DNA of 64,000 bases from Oscillospiraceae bacterium. GTDB taxonomy: Bacteria; Bacillota; Clostridia; Oscillospirales; JAAYXM01. The DNA is taken from contig SVMJ01000004.1 in assembly GCA_015067485.1 (NCBI GenBank), forward strand, positions 1 through 64,000, given 5' to 3'. How positions within the stretch are numbered: position 1 is the first letter of the stretch; each line of letters opens with the position of its first letter. Positions 8,348-17,019 of this stretch are shown in pieces. The notes beneath the pieces are model-generated. The model worked only from the letters and a program-made list of their open reading frames with translations, was not told the origin of the DNA and did no database searches. Made by a program: the position numbers and the translations under genes.

Positions 8348-11300
8348 TTATTCTACCGGCAGTTCCTTGCCGTCGATGACCAACTGAGCTGCTGTCTTCC
8401 AAGAGTTGGGTGCAGTCTCATCGTCAAGAATCATCTGTGCAACAGTCAAGATGGAACGCGGTTTAGAGCAGTTACCGTAAATCACGGTGCCGTCCTTCAA
8501 AATCGCATAAGAACGAACGGTGATGTCACGGTCGTAGTTATCCGGTTTGATCTTGATAAGAACTGCGGTGTACTCGACTCTGTTAGCATATACCATATAA
8601 TACTTGGAAGCAGTATTCGGACATTTTGCAACAGAATAGCCGTTCAGATTTGCACCGATCTTGATGTCATTGTTGGTGTAAGTGGTTGCGCCGGTGAGTG
8701 CCTTGGTCGGAACCAAAACAGTACCGAATTCTGTAACATCATCCAAAAGATCCTTATCGATCGAGGAGATGAAACGCAAGCCTATCGGGTTTTTGTAACG
8801 CATCGATGCACCTTCGGTGGTGGAGATCATACCGCCGACCTTATAGAGCTTGAGTTCATCAATGACGAAGTACCAGTCATGGTTACCTTCAAGCCAACCA
8901 TCCGGAACAGTAATGTTGTCGTTTGCATCAATGGTCGGAAGTTCACTCGGTCTCGGGCTTCCTTCCGGAGCATAGAAGTAATGACGCTTATTAGCACGAT
9001 CGGTTACATAGTAGTTGGTGCCATACGGGACAAAGGTAGCATAATATGTGCCTTCTTCAAGCAGGAACACTTTGTCGCCAAGCACCGACACATCATCCGG
9101 AGTGTCCGCGGTAGCCATCGGAATGCTGACCACTCTGAACTGCTCATCACCAGACTGTGAATCAGCGGCTTCCTTTGCAATAAAGACTGCACCGTCAGCA
9201 GAGTTGCCCCACTGGTCATAAATCATTTCAGCACGGTAGAGACCTGCTTCTTCAATAGTAAAGCTGATAGTCCAAAAACCGCCATATCCGCTCGCATACA
9301 AGTCGCCATTATAACTGAACCCATAACTACGGTTTTCAAATGCCCAGTTACCGTAACCTTCGGTGTCCGTAGCGGTAATTTTTGCTGCAGCTGTGCCGTC
9401 GCTGAGAGCTTTGTAATTGAATTTATTCGCGACATCCGCATTGCTCAAACCGTCCGCGGACAACTTCTGTGCATAGCCCTGAAGGTCATAGGTATGCTTG
9501 TGTTCCGCAACAAACAGGTCAATGGAATCGGAGTGACCATCGATGGTTGCGGTGATGGTAACATTACCTGCCTTGTGGCCGGTTACAACGCCGCCGTTTA
9601 CGGTTGCGATGCTATCGTCGGAAGAGGTCCAAACGATGTCAGCTTCACGGTAGCCTGCAGATTCCGGATCAAGAACCGGGGTAACGGTTACCGGCTTATC
9701 GGTACCCACGAAATCGGTATCTACAGTAAGCTCAATGCCGGTAACAGCAACATCACTAACCCAGAAGAGTTCCAGCTTGTCAATGACAAGGTAACGGTCG
9801 TTCTTAGTATTGTTGTTTACCAATACGCGGTTATCCCAATCGTACCAGGTGTTCTCCGGATACTTGTAGGTACCATTATTCTGGAAGTAAACGGTGTAAG
9901 TACCTGCTTCAAGATACAGGTCTTTGGTGCCGTCTGCAACACAGTCATTTTTTGCTACCACAGAAGACCACGGGAAGCTGACCGCTTCGTAAGCATCGGT
10001 CTTTGCATCGGCTGCTGCAACAGCGCTCGGTGCAATAAAGACGGTACCACCTGCGGACGAACCCCAGTTGTCGTAAGTCATTCTTGCGCGGTATACGCCC
10101 GGAGTGGTGATTTCAACATCAAATGCAAGCGCTCTGGGCTTGACACCACCATCAGACTGTTCGAAAAATACCTGACCGTTATAGCCCGCACTACCGGTAC
10201 TGTTACTGCTGTTGTAGGTCCAATTACCATAATCTGCAGTACTCTTGCTAAAATCGAGTCCGTTATTCGCATCAGCCCAATCTTCAAAGCGGAGAGCAGG
10301 CTGCTTCATTTCACCGACGGTAAAGGTAACAGAATCGGACTTGCCGGCTGCGGTTGCGGTAACGGTCGCAGTACCTGCCTTGAGCGCGGTAACAACGCCG
10401 TTTTCAAAAGACACAGCGTCGCCCCGGACAGACCAAGTAACAGTCTGATTTGCAATCGCGGGTACGACGGTTGCGGAAAGTTCGCAAGTATCGCCAACAG
10501 TGAGGAACTTACCGTCTTCTGCGCCGGTAATGGTAACTTCAACATCACGAACCTTGTAGAGTTCCAATGCATCAATGGTCATGTAACGATTTTTGTAATC
10601 GTTCAAATAAGTACTAGTACGTTCAAAGAAGATGTGATACTCACCCTTGTCCAAGAAAATCGGGGCTTCCGCATCTGCAAAGAAACCGAATTCGTCTGCC
10701 CGAGTTTGCGGGACGGAGATTACAGAATAATGTTCTCTTGCTGTCGCATCATCGACCGATGCGGGAGCAATGCAAACCTTACCGTCTGCATGGGAAGACC
10801 AACCGTCGTAACTCATACGCGCATAGTAAATCCCCGGTTCGGTGATGTTGACTTTGATTGCCCACCAAGCATTTCCATCATCGCCTTGGAAATAGACGCG
10901 CCCACTATCTTTATGATAACTGATATTTGACTTGTCTGCATGTTTATAGTAAGCCCATTTACCGTAGTTTGCAGTACTCGCTTCTGTTGCGGTGTTCAAT
11001 ACGCTTGCAGAGTTTTTGTCGCCTGCATATTTTTTCATTTGGTAGTTGTATTTCTGCTCGCCGACTATGATGTCATACGTAGCAGACTTTCCACCAACAC
11101 TTGCGGTGATGGTAGCGATGCCACTTGTAACACCCGTTACAACACCATCTGCCACAGTCGCCACATCGGTATTCGAAGAAGACCATACAATCGGTTGAAG
11201 CGCAGCTTCTTTCGGAAGCACGTCTGCAGACAAGGTCATCGTTTTCCCTACGCCTAAAATATGGCTTTCGCCGGAGATACTAACACTGCTTGCAGGAAAA

Positions 11301-14300
11301 CTGTATTCTCCCACTTTGTATAAATTGAGCGCATGGAACACAGTGTAGCGGTCATTACCGCCGGAAACCGTCTCGCCGGTATCGGAGTCGATATAATAGC
11401 CATCCCACTTTCCTGTTTCCTGATTCAATATCGCCCAATAAGATCCGCGATGGACAAAGTAAATGTTATACGTACCCTTGCCGAGCATAATATTTTCCGG
11501 CGCAATGATCTCCAAATCATCTACGTAGTCACGGTATTCCGGCATATCGATTACTTTGTAAGCATCGGTAATCGCCTCTGCCGGGTTGACATCGGACGGT
11601 GCGATGTGGACACTCCCTTCACCGGTCGTTGCCCATGCGTCATACAACAACTGCGTAATGTACTCGCCACTTTCTGCAATTTCCACAGTGACTGCGTAAT
11701 ATGCATCTTTGCCGGAAATATAAACATCACCATTATAAGCGGGCTTTGCCGTATAAGGACCAACTTTCCACCCGCCGTAACCGTTAGTATCGGAAGCGGT
11801 TACATTCTGCAACTTGCTTTTTATGTCTTCGTCGGACATGTTACCCGCTTTCAGCATATCGCAGTACTTTTTGAACTGATAAGCATAATCTGCCTCCGGC
11901 AGAACGACGGTTGTTTCCCAATAAACGACCGTTTGAGACCCTGCATTTTCCGCAACCAAGCCGATGACATTTTTGCCGAGCTGTTCCCGTTTCGGAGTAA
12001 AGGTAAGCGTATTTCCGCTAATCGAAACGCCCGGAGTATTTTTCAGCGTATCAAACGAAACCGTCCCGCCCAGCGGATCTGTTGCCTCAAGTGTCATGGT
12101 AATACTCTCGCCAAGTTTCACAGTCGATGCCGCAGGTGCATCAAAGACAGGGCTATCGTCCATAACAGCCGTGCACGGAATTTTAAAAGCCTGACCCTTT
12201 GCGATGTTGTAGGTATAACCTTTGGAAACATCCTGGCTGTCCGCCATTCCGCGGATATAGGAAATCAGCCCGGTTTTGAGTTTGACATTTCCGTCATCCA
12301 AAATCTCAACCGATTCAATTTCATAAACCGCATTTTCTTCTCCGTCGTTTGCGATATAGACATACTCCCCGATCAGATCATACGGGTTACATTCTTCGTT
12401 GATAGTAACCGTGATGGAATTGTCAAGTGTGTCCCCTGTGGTGAAATCCACGATCGCACCGGTATATGCCGCTTCCCCGGCCATACTGCCGAGTCTTGTC
12501 CCGTCATTCAAATACAAATACATCGGTTCGGTAGCGGAAGCATCTTTGAGCATATAAACGCCGACAAATCCCTTGAATTCGAAGAGATTATCGACTTTAT
12601 ATCGCACACCACCGTTGCTTGCGTAAACGATGTAGTCCACGCGCCCATTCTTCAAGGTAACTTTGATCGCCTTCGCGGTATCCTTTGCCCCTTCTGCACT
12701 GCCGCCGACGCGGGTGATCGGCACACTTTCCTGCGATGCGATGAAACTGGTGGTATCATACGGTTCAAACACCGTGGTGAACAAAGAATCCAGATTCGTT
12801 CCTTCACGGCGTGCAAGGACAAACTCGATCGGATCGGTCGGGTTTCCCGTGATCCGCGGAGTGTCACATTTTGCGAGTGCCACTTCGGTCAGATCAAAGT
12901 CATTAAGCATAGTCATCTTGAGATGATAATCATCTCCCGCTTTGTAACCGTCAAAGACATTGATCGGAAAATCAACCGTGAAGGATTCCCCCGGAGATGC
13001 CGCACGGCGGACATTGGTCAAGAAGTCGTAACCGCTCGTGTTGCTCGTTCCGCGATAGCCTTCCACAGGAACATTCGGGCCTGCATAAGTACCGGTAGTC
13101 TGTTCTACAAAATTCAAGTTCCCCGTAGCATCCCCACTCGATGCTGCGTGGAAATTATACACATGGCTATCCCCGCCGATGACGCGGAAGAAGTCAACCG
13201 TGTATGCGTTCATTTCATCCACTTCGACCATGACAGTACTGCGGCGATATTCATCCACATTGTCATATGCAGTGGTATCGCGCATATCGATTACCGAAAC
13301 GCGCTCGGAATCATCAAAGTGGAGCGGGAATCCGCGGCTTCTCACCTGCGGCTGAATCACGTCATCCACAATGACCGTGTTACTGGTAATGGTTGCCTTG
13401 TCTCGATATACCACGCGGTAAGTCCCATCTGCCGCTTCCGGATAACCGAAATCGGGAGCAAAGTCAATGCCGAATGCACCCAAGCCGAGTTCCATCTTGT
13501 TTTGATGTCCGTGGTGGCTGGAGACACCGCTATAAATGTAATTGAATCTCTGACTGTCGACCAAACCGACCTTGGTACCGTTACGTACAATGGAAAGCCC
13601 CCAACCGGTTGCCTGTTCACTTTGGTCAAAGTCATATTCGCCATGAGTGTCGATGATTTTCTGTACCTGCTCCTGCATTTTTGCACTGTCGTCAAAAATA
13701 TCGCCGTGGAGTCCTTCTACCGTGTTCCCATTCATCCAGTAGAGAAGCTGACCCGTTTCCACATCGTTTGTCAACATAAAAATCGCTTTGTTTTCCGGGA
13801 ACATAAATTCACCGTAATAGTCGCTCGAGTCACCCACGGAAAGCGTTTTTTTCCTGAGAAGCAAAAGCGGGTTCATCTGCTTGAACATCATGAGAACTTT
13901 CGGATTTTTCAGGAAATCCACGCCATTGTATCCGTCATAATCAGCAAGCGCATAGATCATGGAATAGATCTGTTCCGGCCAAAAACGTGCATAGTTCGGC
14001 GCACCTTCGATGGTAGCACCGTCATTGTAGACCTGTTCGGTGAGTGCGTTGATAACGTTACCGCCGTCTACGTCGTCGTCCGTCTTATTGGCGGTCCCCG
14101 TAAGCGCAGAGACAAAGCGCTTTTCATCACCGTATCCCGATTCTGCGGGAGTAGTCAGCCAGTCGAGCGCTTCCTTGGTCATCGGGTTGGTGTCCAAAAC
14201 AACCGCGGAAGTCGCCATGGTGTTCTGGTGCATGCCGAAGTTACCGGAGATATTTGCCTGATAAACCGCGCGGATGTTTTCTGCAATCAGGTTTTCTTCA

Positions 14301-15562
14301 ATATTCTGACGGATGAGTGCCGAAGTGTTTTTTGAATTTCCTTTTTTCAACACGGTCGGCTCGGTATAGTTTGCATTTTTGAATCCGTCAACATCATAAT
14401 CCCAACTGTCATAATCGGGCACATAGTAATCTTTGTCCAAATGATACTTCTCTGCCTTGTCTGCAATGAAGCTGACAACCGCCTGGTCATCGTACATCGG
14501 ATAAAATGCGTCATATGCCTGCGCATACAGGGTGGAGGACCCTGTCTGCCAAATGGACCCCACCATTTTACCGGTCGGGGTGTTTCCGTCCGAATTGGAA
14601 TATTCATACCACGTCTTGGTAAACATTTCCGGATAAAGATCCGCGATGCGGTCAATCATAATCGCGCCAACACGACCGTACTTTGCATCACCCGTATAAA
14701 GATATGCGTCACGGAAATGTGTCAAAATACGATTGACATCGCCGCGCCACAGACCGTAATGCGCATAATATGCGATAAAGGTCCAGGTTTCTTCCATGAC
14801 CGAGAAGTCCACACCATAGCGCGTTTTATAAAGACTTACATCTCCCGGAGAATAGGTTTTGCCGGTGCGATAGCCACGACTATCGTCAACGCCCCAGTTA
14901 TGAACGCCTTCGTTGTGGATGATGCCGTTGCCGTCAACATATTCGTCTTTTTCCGGGAAGTCTTCGTTTACCAGAAATTCCTGACCGTCTTGCAGTGCCT
15001 TTTCATAACTGAAGTTTCCGTGTTCGTCAAGCCCGCTCTCATAGAAACTCTTGAAGTCATTGGACGGAAAACATCTTCTGCAATTCGGGCATTGGATCTT
15101 CCATGGTTCAACGATTATTTCTTCATCGTTTGGATCCGGGTCAATTCCGAATGGATTCGTGTCATAGAGCTTATCTCTTGATCTGATGAGACGAAGGTCC
15201 TTGTCGCAGAATTTACAGTGATATCCCATCGGATCCCAGCGCAGACCTACCAGGATACCACGTGGAATCTCCTGGCTCGGCAAAAGATGGCTGTATGCAT
15301 ACTCAGCCAAATCGACACCAAGGTTATCCGCTTTTTTTAAGTAAGAATCCGCATTCTTTACCGCCGTATCACGCATGTCTTGCGCCCATTGATACTGCTC
15401 AATGTTATTTTGCATCGCAGCCATGCGCTTCTCGGTATAGTAGGTGCGCCCGGTTTTACCCGATACCGCCACGGTTGCCGGCTCTGCCGCGGATGCAAAG
15501 GTCGGAATCATGCCAACCACCATGCACACCACCAGAAGCAATGCCAAAACTTTCTTTGTCAT
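8348..15562 (-). CDS. Giant secreted heparinase II/III-like lyase B, 2404 aa
   Basis: The complete gene starts at 15562 after AAGGAGGAAAC. A signal peptide (MTKKVLALLLVVCMVVGMIP..TFASA) leads directly into the lyase core (about 38-1030), without the long N-terminal arm of lyase A. Core motifs are RTYYTEKRMAAMQNNI, a Cys4 site (CKFC..CPNCRRCFPSNDF), GNFGMHQNTMATSAVVLD, EGAPNYARFWPEQ and SHHGHQNKMELGLGAFGIDF. After a cadherin-like segment come four copies of a module of about 170 aa (YGxW..YNG..GxYxAxMxYDxWG..GxVxIAP) with Big2 Ig-like domains after copies 1-3. The last ~150 aa (GASMRYKNPIGLRFISSID) is a separate C-terminal domain. There is no sortase or SLH anchor. The role is likely extracellular breakdown of an acidic glycan; the substrate is not deducible. 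The 42-aa peptide gene follows 18 bases downstream. Confidence 0.85.
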   Translation of the reverse strand: MTKKVLALLLVVCMVVGMIPTFASAAEPATVAVSGKTGRTYYTEKRMAAMQNNIEQYQWAQDMRDTAVKNADSYLKKADNLGVDLAEYAYSHLLPSQEIPRGILVGLRWDPMGYHCKFCDKDLRLIRSRDKLYDTNPFGIDPDPNDEEIIVEPWKIQCPNCRRCFPSNDFKSFYESGLDEHGNFSYEKALQDGQEFLVNEDFPEKDEYVDGNGIIHNEGVHNWGVDDSRGYRTGKTYSPGDVSLYKTRYGVDFSVMEETWTFIAYYAHYGLWRGDVNRILTHFRDAYLYTGDAKYGRVGAIMIDRIADLYPEMFTKTWYEYSNSDGNTPTGKMVGSIWQTGSSTLYAQAYDAFYPMYDDQAVVSFIADKAEKYHLDKDYYVPDYDSWDYDVDGFKNANYTEPTVLKKGNSKNTSALIRQNIEENLIAENIRAVYQANISGNFGMHQNTMATSAVVLDTNPMTKEALDWLTTPAESGYGDEKRFVSALTGTANKTDDDVDGGNVINALTEQVYNDGATIEGAPNYARFWPEQIYSMIYALADYDGYNGVDFLKNPKVLMMFKQMNPLLLLRKKTLSVGDSSDYYGEFMFPENKAIFMLTNDVETGQLLYWMNGNTVEGLHGDIFDDSAKMQEQVQKIIDTHGEYDFDQSEQATGWGLSIVRNGTKVGLVDSQRFNYIYSGVSSHHGHQNKMELGLGAFGIDFAPDFGYPEAADGTYRVVYRDKATITSNTVIVDDVIQPQVRSRGFPLHFDDSERVSVIDMRDTTAYDNVDEYRRSTVMVEVDEMNAYTVDFFRVIGGDSHVYNFHAASSGDATGNLNFVEQTTGTYAGPNVPVEGYRGTSNTSGYDFLTNVRRAASPGESFTVDFPINVFDGYKAGDDYHLKMTMLNDFDLTEVALAKCDTPRITGNPTDPIEFVLARREGTNLDSLFTTVFEPYDTTSFIASQESVPITRVGGSAEGAKDTAKAIKVTLKNGRVDYIVYASNGGVRYKVDNLFEFKGFVGVYMLKDASATEPMYLYLNDGTRLGSMAGEAAYTGAIVDFTTGDTLDNSITVTINEECNPYDLIGEYVYIANDGEENAVYEIESVEILDDGNVKLKTGLISYIRGMADSQDVSKGYTYNIAKGQAFKIPCTAVMDDSPVFDAPAASTVKLGESITMTLEATDPLGGTVSFDTLKNTPGVSISGNTLTFTPKREQLGKNVIGLVAENAGSQTVVYWETTVVLPEADYAYQFKKYCDMLKAGNMSDEDIKSKLQNVTASDTNGYGGWKVGPYTAKPAYNGDVYISGKDAYYAVTVEIAESGEYITQLLYDAWATTGEGSVHIAPSDVNPAEAITDAYKVIDMPEYRDYVDDLEIIAPENIMLGKGTYNIYFVHRGSYWAILNQETGKWDGYYIDSDTGETVSGGNDRYTVFHALNLYKVGEYSFPASSVSISGESHILGVGKTMTLSADVLPKEAALQPIVWSSSNTDVATVADGVVTGVTSGIATITASVGGKSATYDIIVGEQKYNYQMKKYAGDKNSASVLNTATEASTANYGKWAYYKHADKSNISYHKDSGRVYFQGDDGNAWWAIKVNITEPGIYYARMSYDGWSSHADGKVCIAPASVDDATAREHYSVISVPQTRADEFGFFADAEAPIFLDKGEYHIFFERTSTYLNDYKNRYMTIDALELYKVRDVEVTITGAEDGKFLTVGDTCELSATVVPAIANQTVTWSVRGDAVSFENGVVTALKAGTATVTATAAGKSDSVTFTVGEMKQPALRFEDWADANNGLDFSKSTADYGNWTYNSSNSTGSAGYNGQVFFEQSDGGVKPRALAFDVEITTPGVYRARMTYDNWGSSAGGTVFIAPSAVAAADAKTDAYEAVSFPWSSVVAKNDCVADGTKDLYLEAGTYTVYFQNNGTYKYPENTWYDWDNRVLVNNNTKNDRYLVIDKLELFWVSDVAVTGIELTVDTDFVGTDKPVTVTPVLDPESAGYREADIVWTSSDDSIATVNGGVVTGHKAGNVTITATIDGHSDSIDLFVAEHKHTYDLQGYAQKLSADGLSNADVANKFNYKALSDGTAAAKITATDTEGYGNWAFENRSYGFSYNGDLYASGYGGFWTISFTIEEAGLYRAEMIYDQWGNSADGAVFIAKEAADSQSGDEQFRVVSIPMATADTPDDVSVLGDKVFLLEEGTYYATFVPYGTNYYVTDRANKRHYFYAPEGSPRPSELPTIDANDNITVPDGWLEGNHDWYFVIDELKLYKVGGMISTTEGASMRYKNPIGLRFISSIDKDLLDDVTEFGTVLVPTKALTGATTYTNNDIKIGANLNGYSVAKCPNTASKYYMVYANRVEYTAVLIKIKPDNYDRDITVRSYAILKDGTVIYGNCSKPRSILTVAQMILDDETAPNSWKTAAQLVIDGKELPVE

Positions 15563-15624
15563 TCTGTTTCCTCCTTAAAAAAATACAAACTATTGGATGT
15601 GTTAGGAAAATTTTACATTTTGTT

Positions 15625-15653
15625 GTGATACCATAAATCACATGCTTTTGCAA
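15625..15653 (-). promoter_or_regulatory. Candidate promoter of lyase B
   Basis: Minus-strand TTGCAA (15653-15648), a 17-base spacer, TGG and TATCAC (15630-15625). The -10 is weak, but spacing and flanks match the lyase A promoter. The whole site sits within the inverted repeat at 15627-15668. Confidence 0.45.
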
Positions 15654-15668
15654 GTAATTTATGGTATC
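15627..15668. repeat. 12-bp inverted repeat over the lyase B promoter
   Basis: GATACCATAAAT (15627-15638) and ATTTATGGTATC (15657-15668) are perfectly inverted. The 18 bases between them continue the dyad with a few mismatches. One arm overlaps the proposed -10 and the other lies just upstream of the -35. This is either an operator or a second hairpin ending gmk transcription. Confidence 0.6.
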
Positions 15669-15670
15669 AA

Positions 15671-15695
15671 AGAAGGCATCCTTTGGATGCCTTCT
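15671..15695 (-). terminator. Hairpin after gmk
   Basis: AGAAGGCATCC-TTT-GGATGCCTTCT, a perfect 11-base-pair stem 5 bases after the gmk stop. It has only a short T stretch on the minus strand. Confidence 0.6.
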
Positions 15696-15699
15696 CCCC

Positions 15700-16242
15700 T
15701 TACTTTTTTGATTCTCTTTCGATGATCTCACGAATGGTCTGAAGCGTATCTTCAATCTTGTCGTTTACCAATACATAGTGATAGTGTTTGCTCATGGTTT
15801 CTTCATAGTCATAGCGTTTGAGCCGCAGTTCGATCTGGGTCTCCCCACGCCCGCGCAAACGTTCTTCGAGTTGCGCTTTGCTCACCGGTTTCAAATAAAC
15901 AGAAACCACATCGGGAAGCGCTTTCATCAGATTGAGCGTACCTTCCACGTCAATGTCTTTGATGAGAATCTTTCCGGACGCGGTCTTTTCTTCCAGAATC
16001 TTGCGGTTGGTACCGTAGAGATTCCCGTGGATCTCACAAGTTTCCACCATCTCGCCATTTGCCACCATTTGCTCAAATTCTTCACGGGTGGCAAAATAAT
16101 ACGGCTCCCACTGTGATTCCCCCGGACGCATATCGCGCGTGGTAACGGTGGGCATCAGCGCAAGGTTTTCGTTTTCTTCCAAAAGTCGATTGATAATGGT
16201 GTTCTTCCCAACACCCGAACTTCCCGATAAAATCAGCAGCAT
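15700..16242 (-). CDS. gmk: Guanylate kinase-like protein, 180 aa
   Basis: Guanylate kinase makes GDP from GMP and ATP in the cytoplasm. The P-loop is GSSGVGKNT near residue 7. The GMP-binding part keeps TTRDMRPGE, the YYF segment and the ETCEIHGNLYGTNR stretch, matching the usual E-x-x-E-x-H-G-N-x-Y-G-T block. At 180 aa it is shorter than typical Gmk (about 200). The residue after the P-loop Lys is Asn, where Gly or Ser is usual. The gene follows the HAD gene by 12 bases, so the two are probably co-transcribed. It may be the housekeeping enzyme or a divergent second copy; this window alone cannot settle that. Confidence 0.8.
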   Translation of the reverse strand: MLLILSGSSGVGKNTIINRLLEENENLALMPTVTTRDMRPGESQWEPYYFATREEFEQMVANGEMVETCEIHGNLYGTNRKILEEKTASGKILIKDIDVEGTLNLMKALPDVVSVYLKPVSKAQLEERLRGRGETQIELRLKRYDYEETMSKHYHYVLVNDKIEDTLQTIREIIERESKK

Positions 16243-16254
16243 AATATTCTCCCC

Positions 16255-16914
16255 TTATCCCAACAAATGACACAATGTTTCTTCTGTATATTCATCCACA
16301 CAGACATCTGCCTGCGACTGGTCCGCGCCAAACACATTCGCACCGGAAAATGCAACACAGTACATCCCCGCATCTTTCGCGGCACAGATCCCCGGCTTTG
16401 AATCTTCCACGACAGCGCAACGCTCGGGTGCGACCCCCACGCCTTCTGCCGCACGCAAGAAGATTTCCGGATCAGGCTTGGATTTTGTTACCATGTCGCC
16501 GTTGATGACGAAATCAACATAACGCAACAGCCCGAATCGCTCGACGATATAATCGACCATTTTCTTGGTGGAAGAAGATGCGACCGCAAGTTTGACCCCC
16601 GCTTCATGAAGAGATTTCAACCACTGTTCCACGCCGGGGATCAAGGCGAGCTCGTCCGCATTCTGCAGAGCAGCGAGCAAACTGTTTTCGTAAATCTCCA
16701 TCAATTCGTCGTATGTATATTTGATTTCGGGGTGATACTCCAAAAGCAACTTGCTCCCGCTTTTGAGATTGACCCCGACCAGCGCAACACGCTCTTCCAT
16801 CGTAACATCGATTTCGAGAAAGCGGAACATCTCTTCATCCGCCTTGCTGTAAAGACTTTCGCTATCGATCAGGACCCCGTCCATATCAAATAAAACCGCA
16901 TCGAACTTCCGCAT
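16255..16914 (-). CDS. HAD-superfamily phosphatase, beta-phosphoglucomutase-like
   Basis: A 219-aa cytoplasmic hydrolase. All four HAD motifs are visible: FDMDGVLID (nucleophile Asp near 10), ASSST, KSKPDPEIF and VEDSKPGI. The helical cap between about 18 and 90 places it in subfamily I with beta-phosphoglucomutase and phosphoglycolate phosphatase. Members remove or move phosphate on small sugar phosphates; the substrate cannot be told from sequence. First gene of a two-gene unit with gmk, starting at the ATG at 16914 after GGAGGAG. Confidence 0.85.
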   Translation of the reverse strand: MRKFDAVLFDMDGVLIDSESLYSKADEEMFRFLEIDVTMEERVALVGVNLKSGSKLLLEYHPEIKYTYDELMEIYENSLLAALQNADELALIPGVEQWLKSLHEAGVKLAVASSSTKKMVDYIVERFGLLRYVDFVINGDMVTKSKPDPEIFLRAAEGVGVAPERCAVVEDSKPGICAAKDAGMYCVAFSGANVFGADQSQADVCVDEYTEETLCHLLG

Positions 16915-16940
16915 GGTTTCTCCTCCACTTTGTTTTTCTT

Positions 16941-16969
16941 ATTTTATCATAGATAATGATTGATTCCAA
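16941..16969 (-). promoter_or_regulatory. Promoter of the HAD-gmk unit
   Basis: Minus-strand TTGGAA (16969-16964), a 17-base spacer ending in TGA, then TAAAAT (16946-16941), 27 bases before the start codon. Confidence 0.65.
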
Positions 16970-17019
16970 GCGCATTTTGTGAGAAAATAAAAATAATACT
17001 AAGGAAAGGTGTGGACATT

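Noticed and set aside
202-15181. Long open frames on the plus strand across the lyase genes (for example 11333-14335 and 4336-6159)
   Set aside because: They are antisense to two continuous minus-strand proteins with signal peptides and conserved motifs; their translations have no recognisable domains and no ribosome sites.
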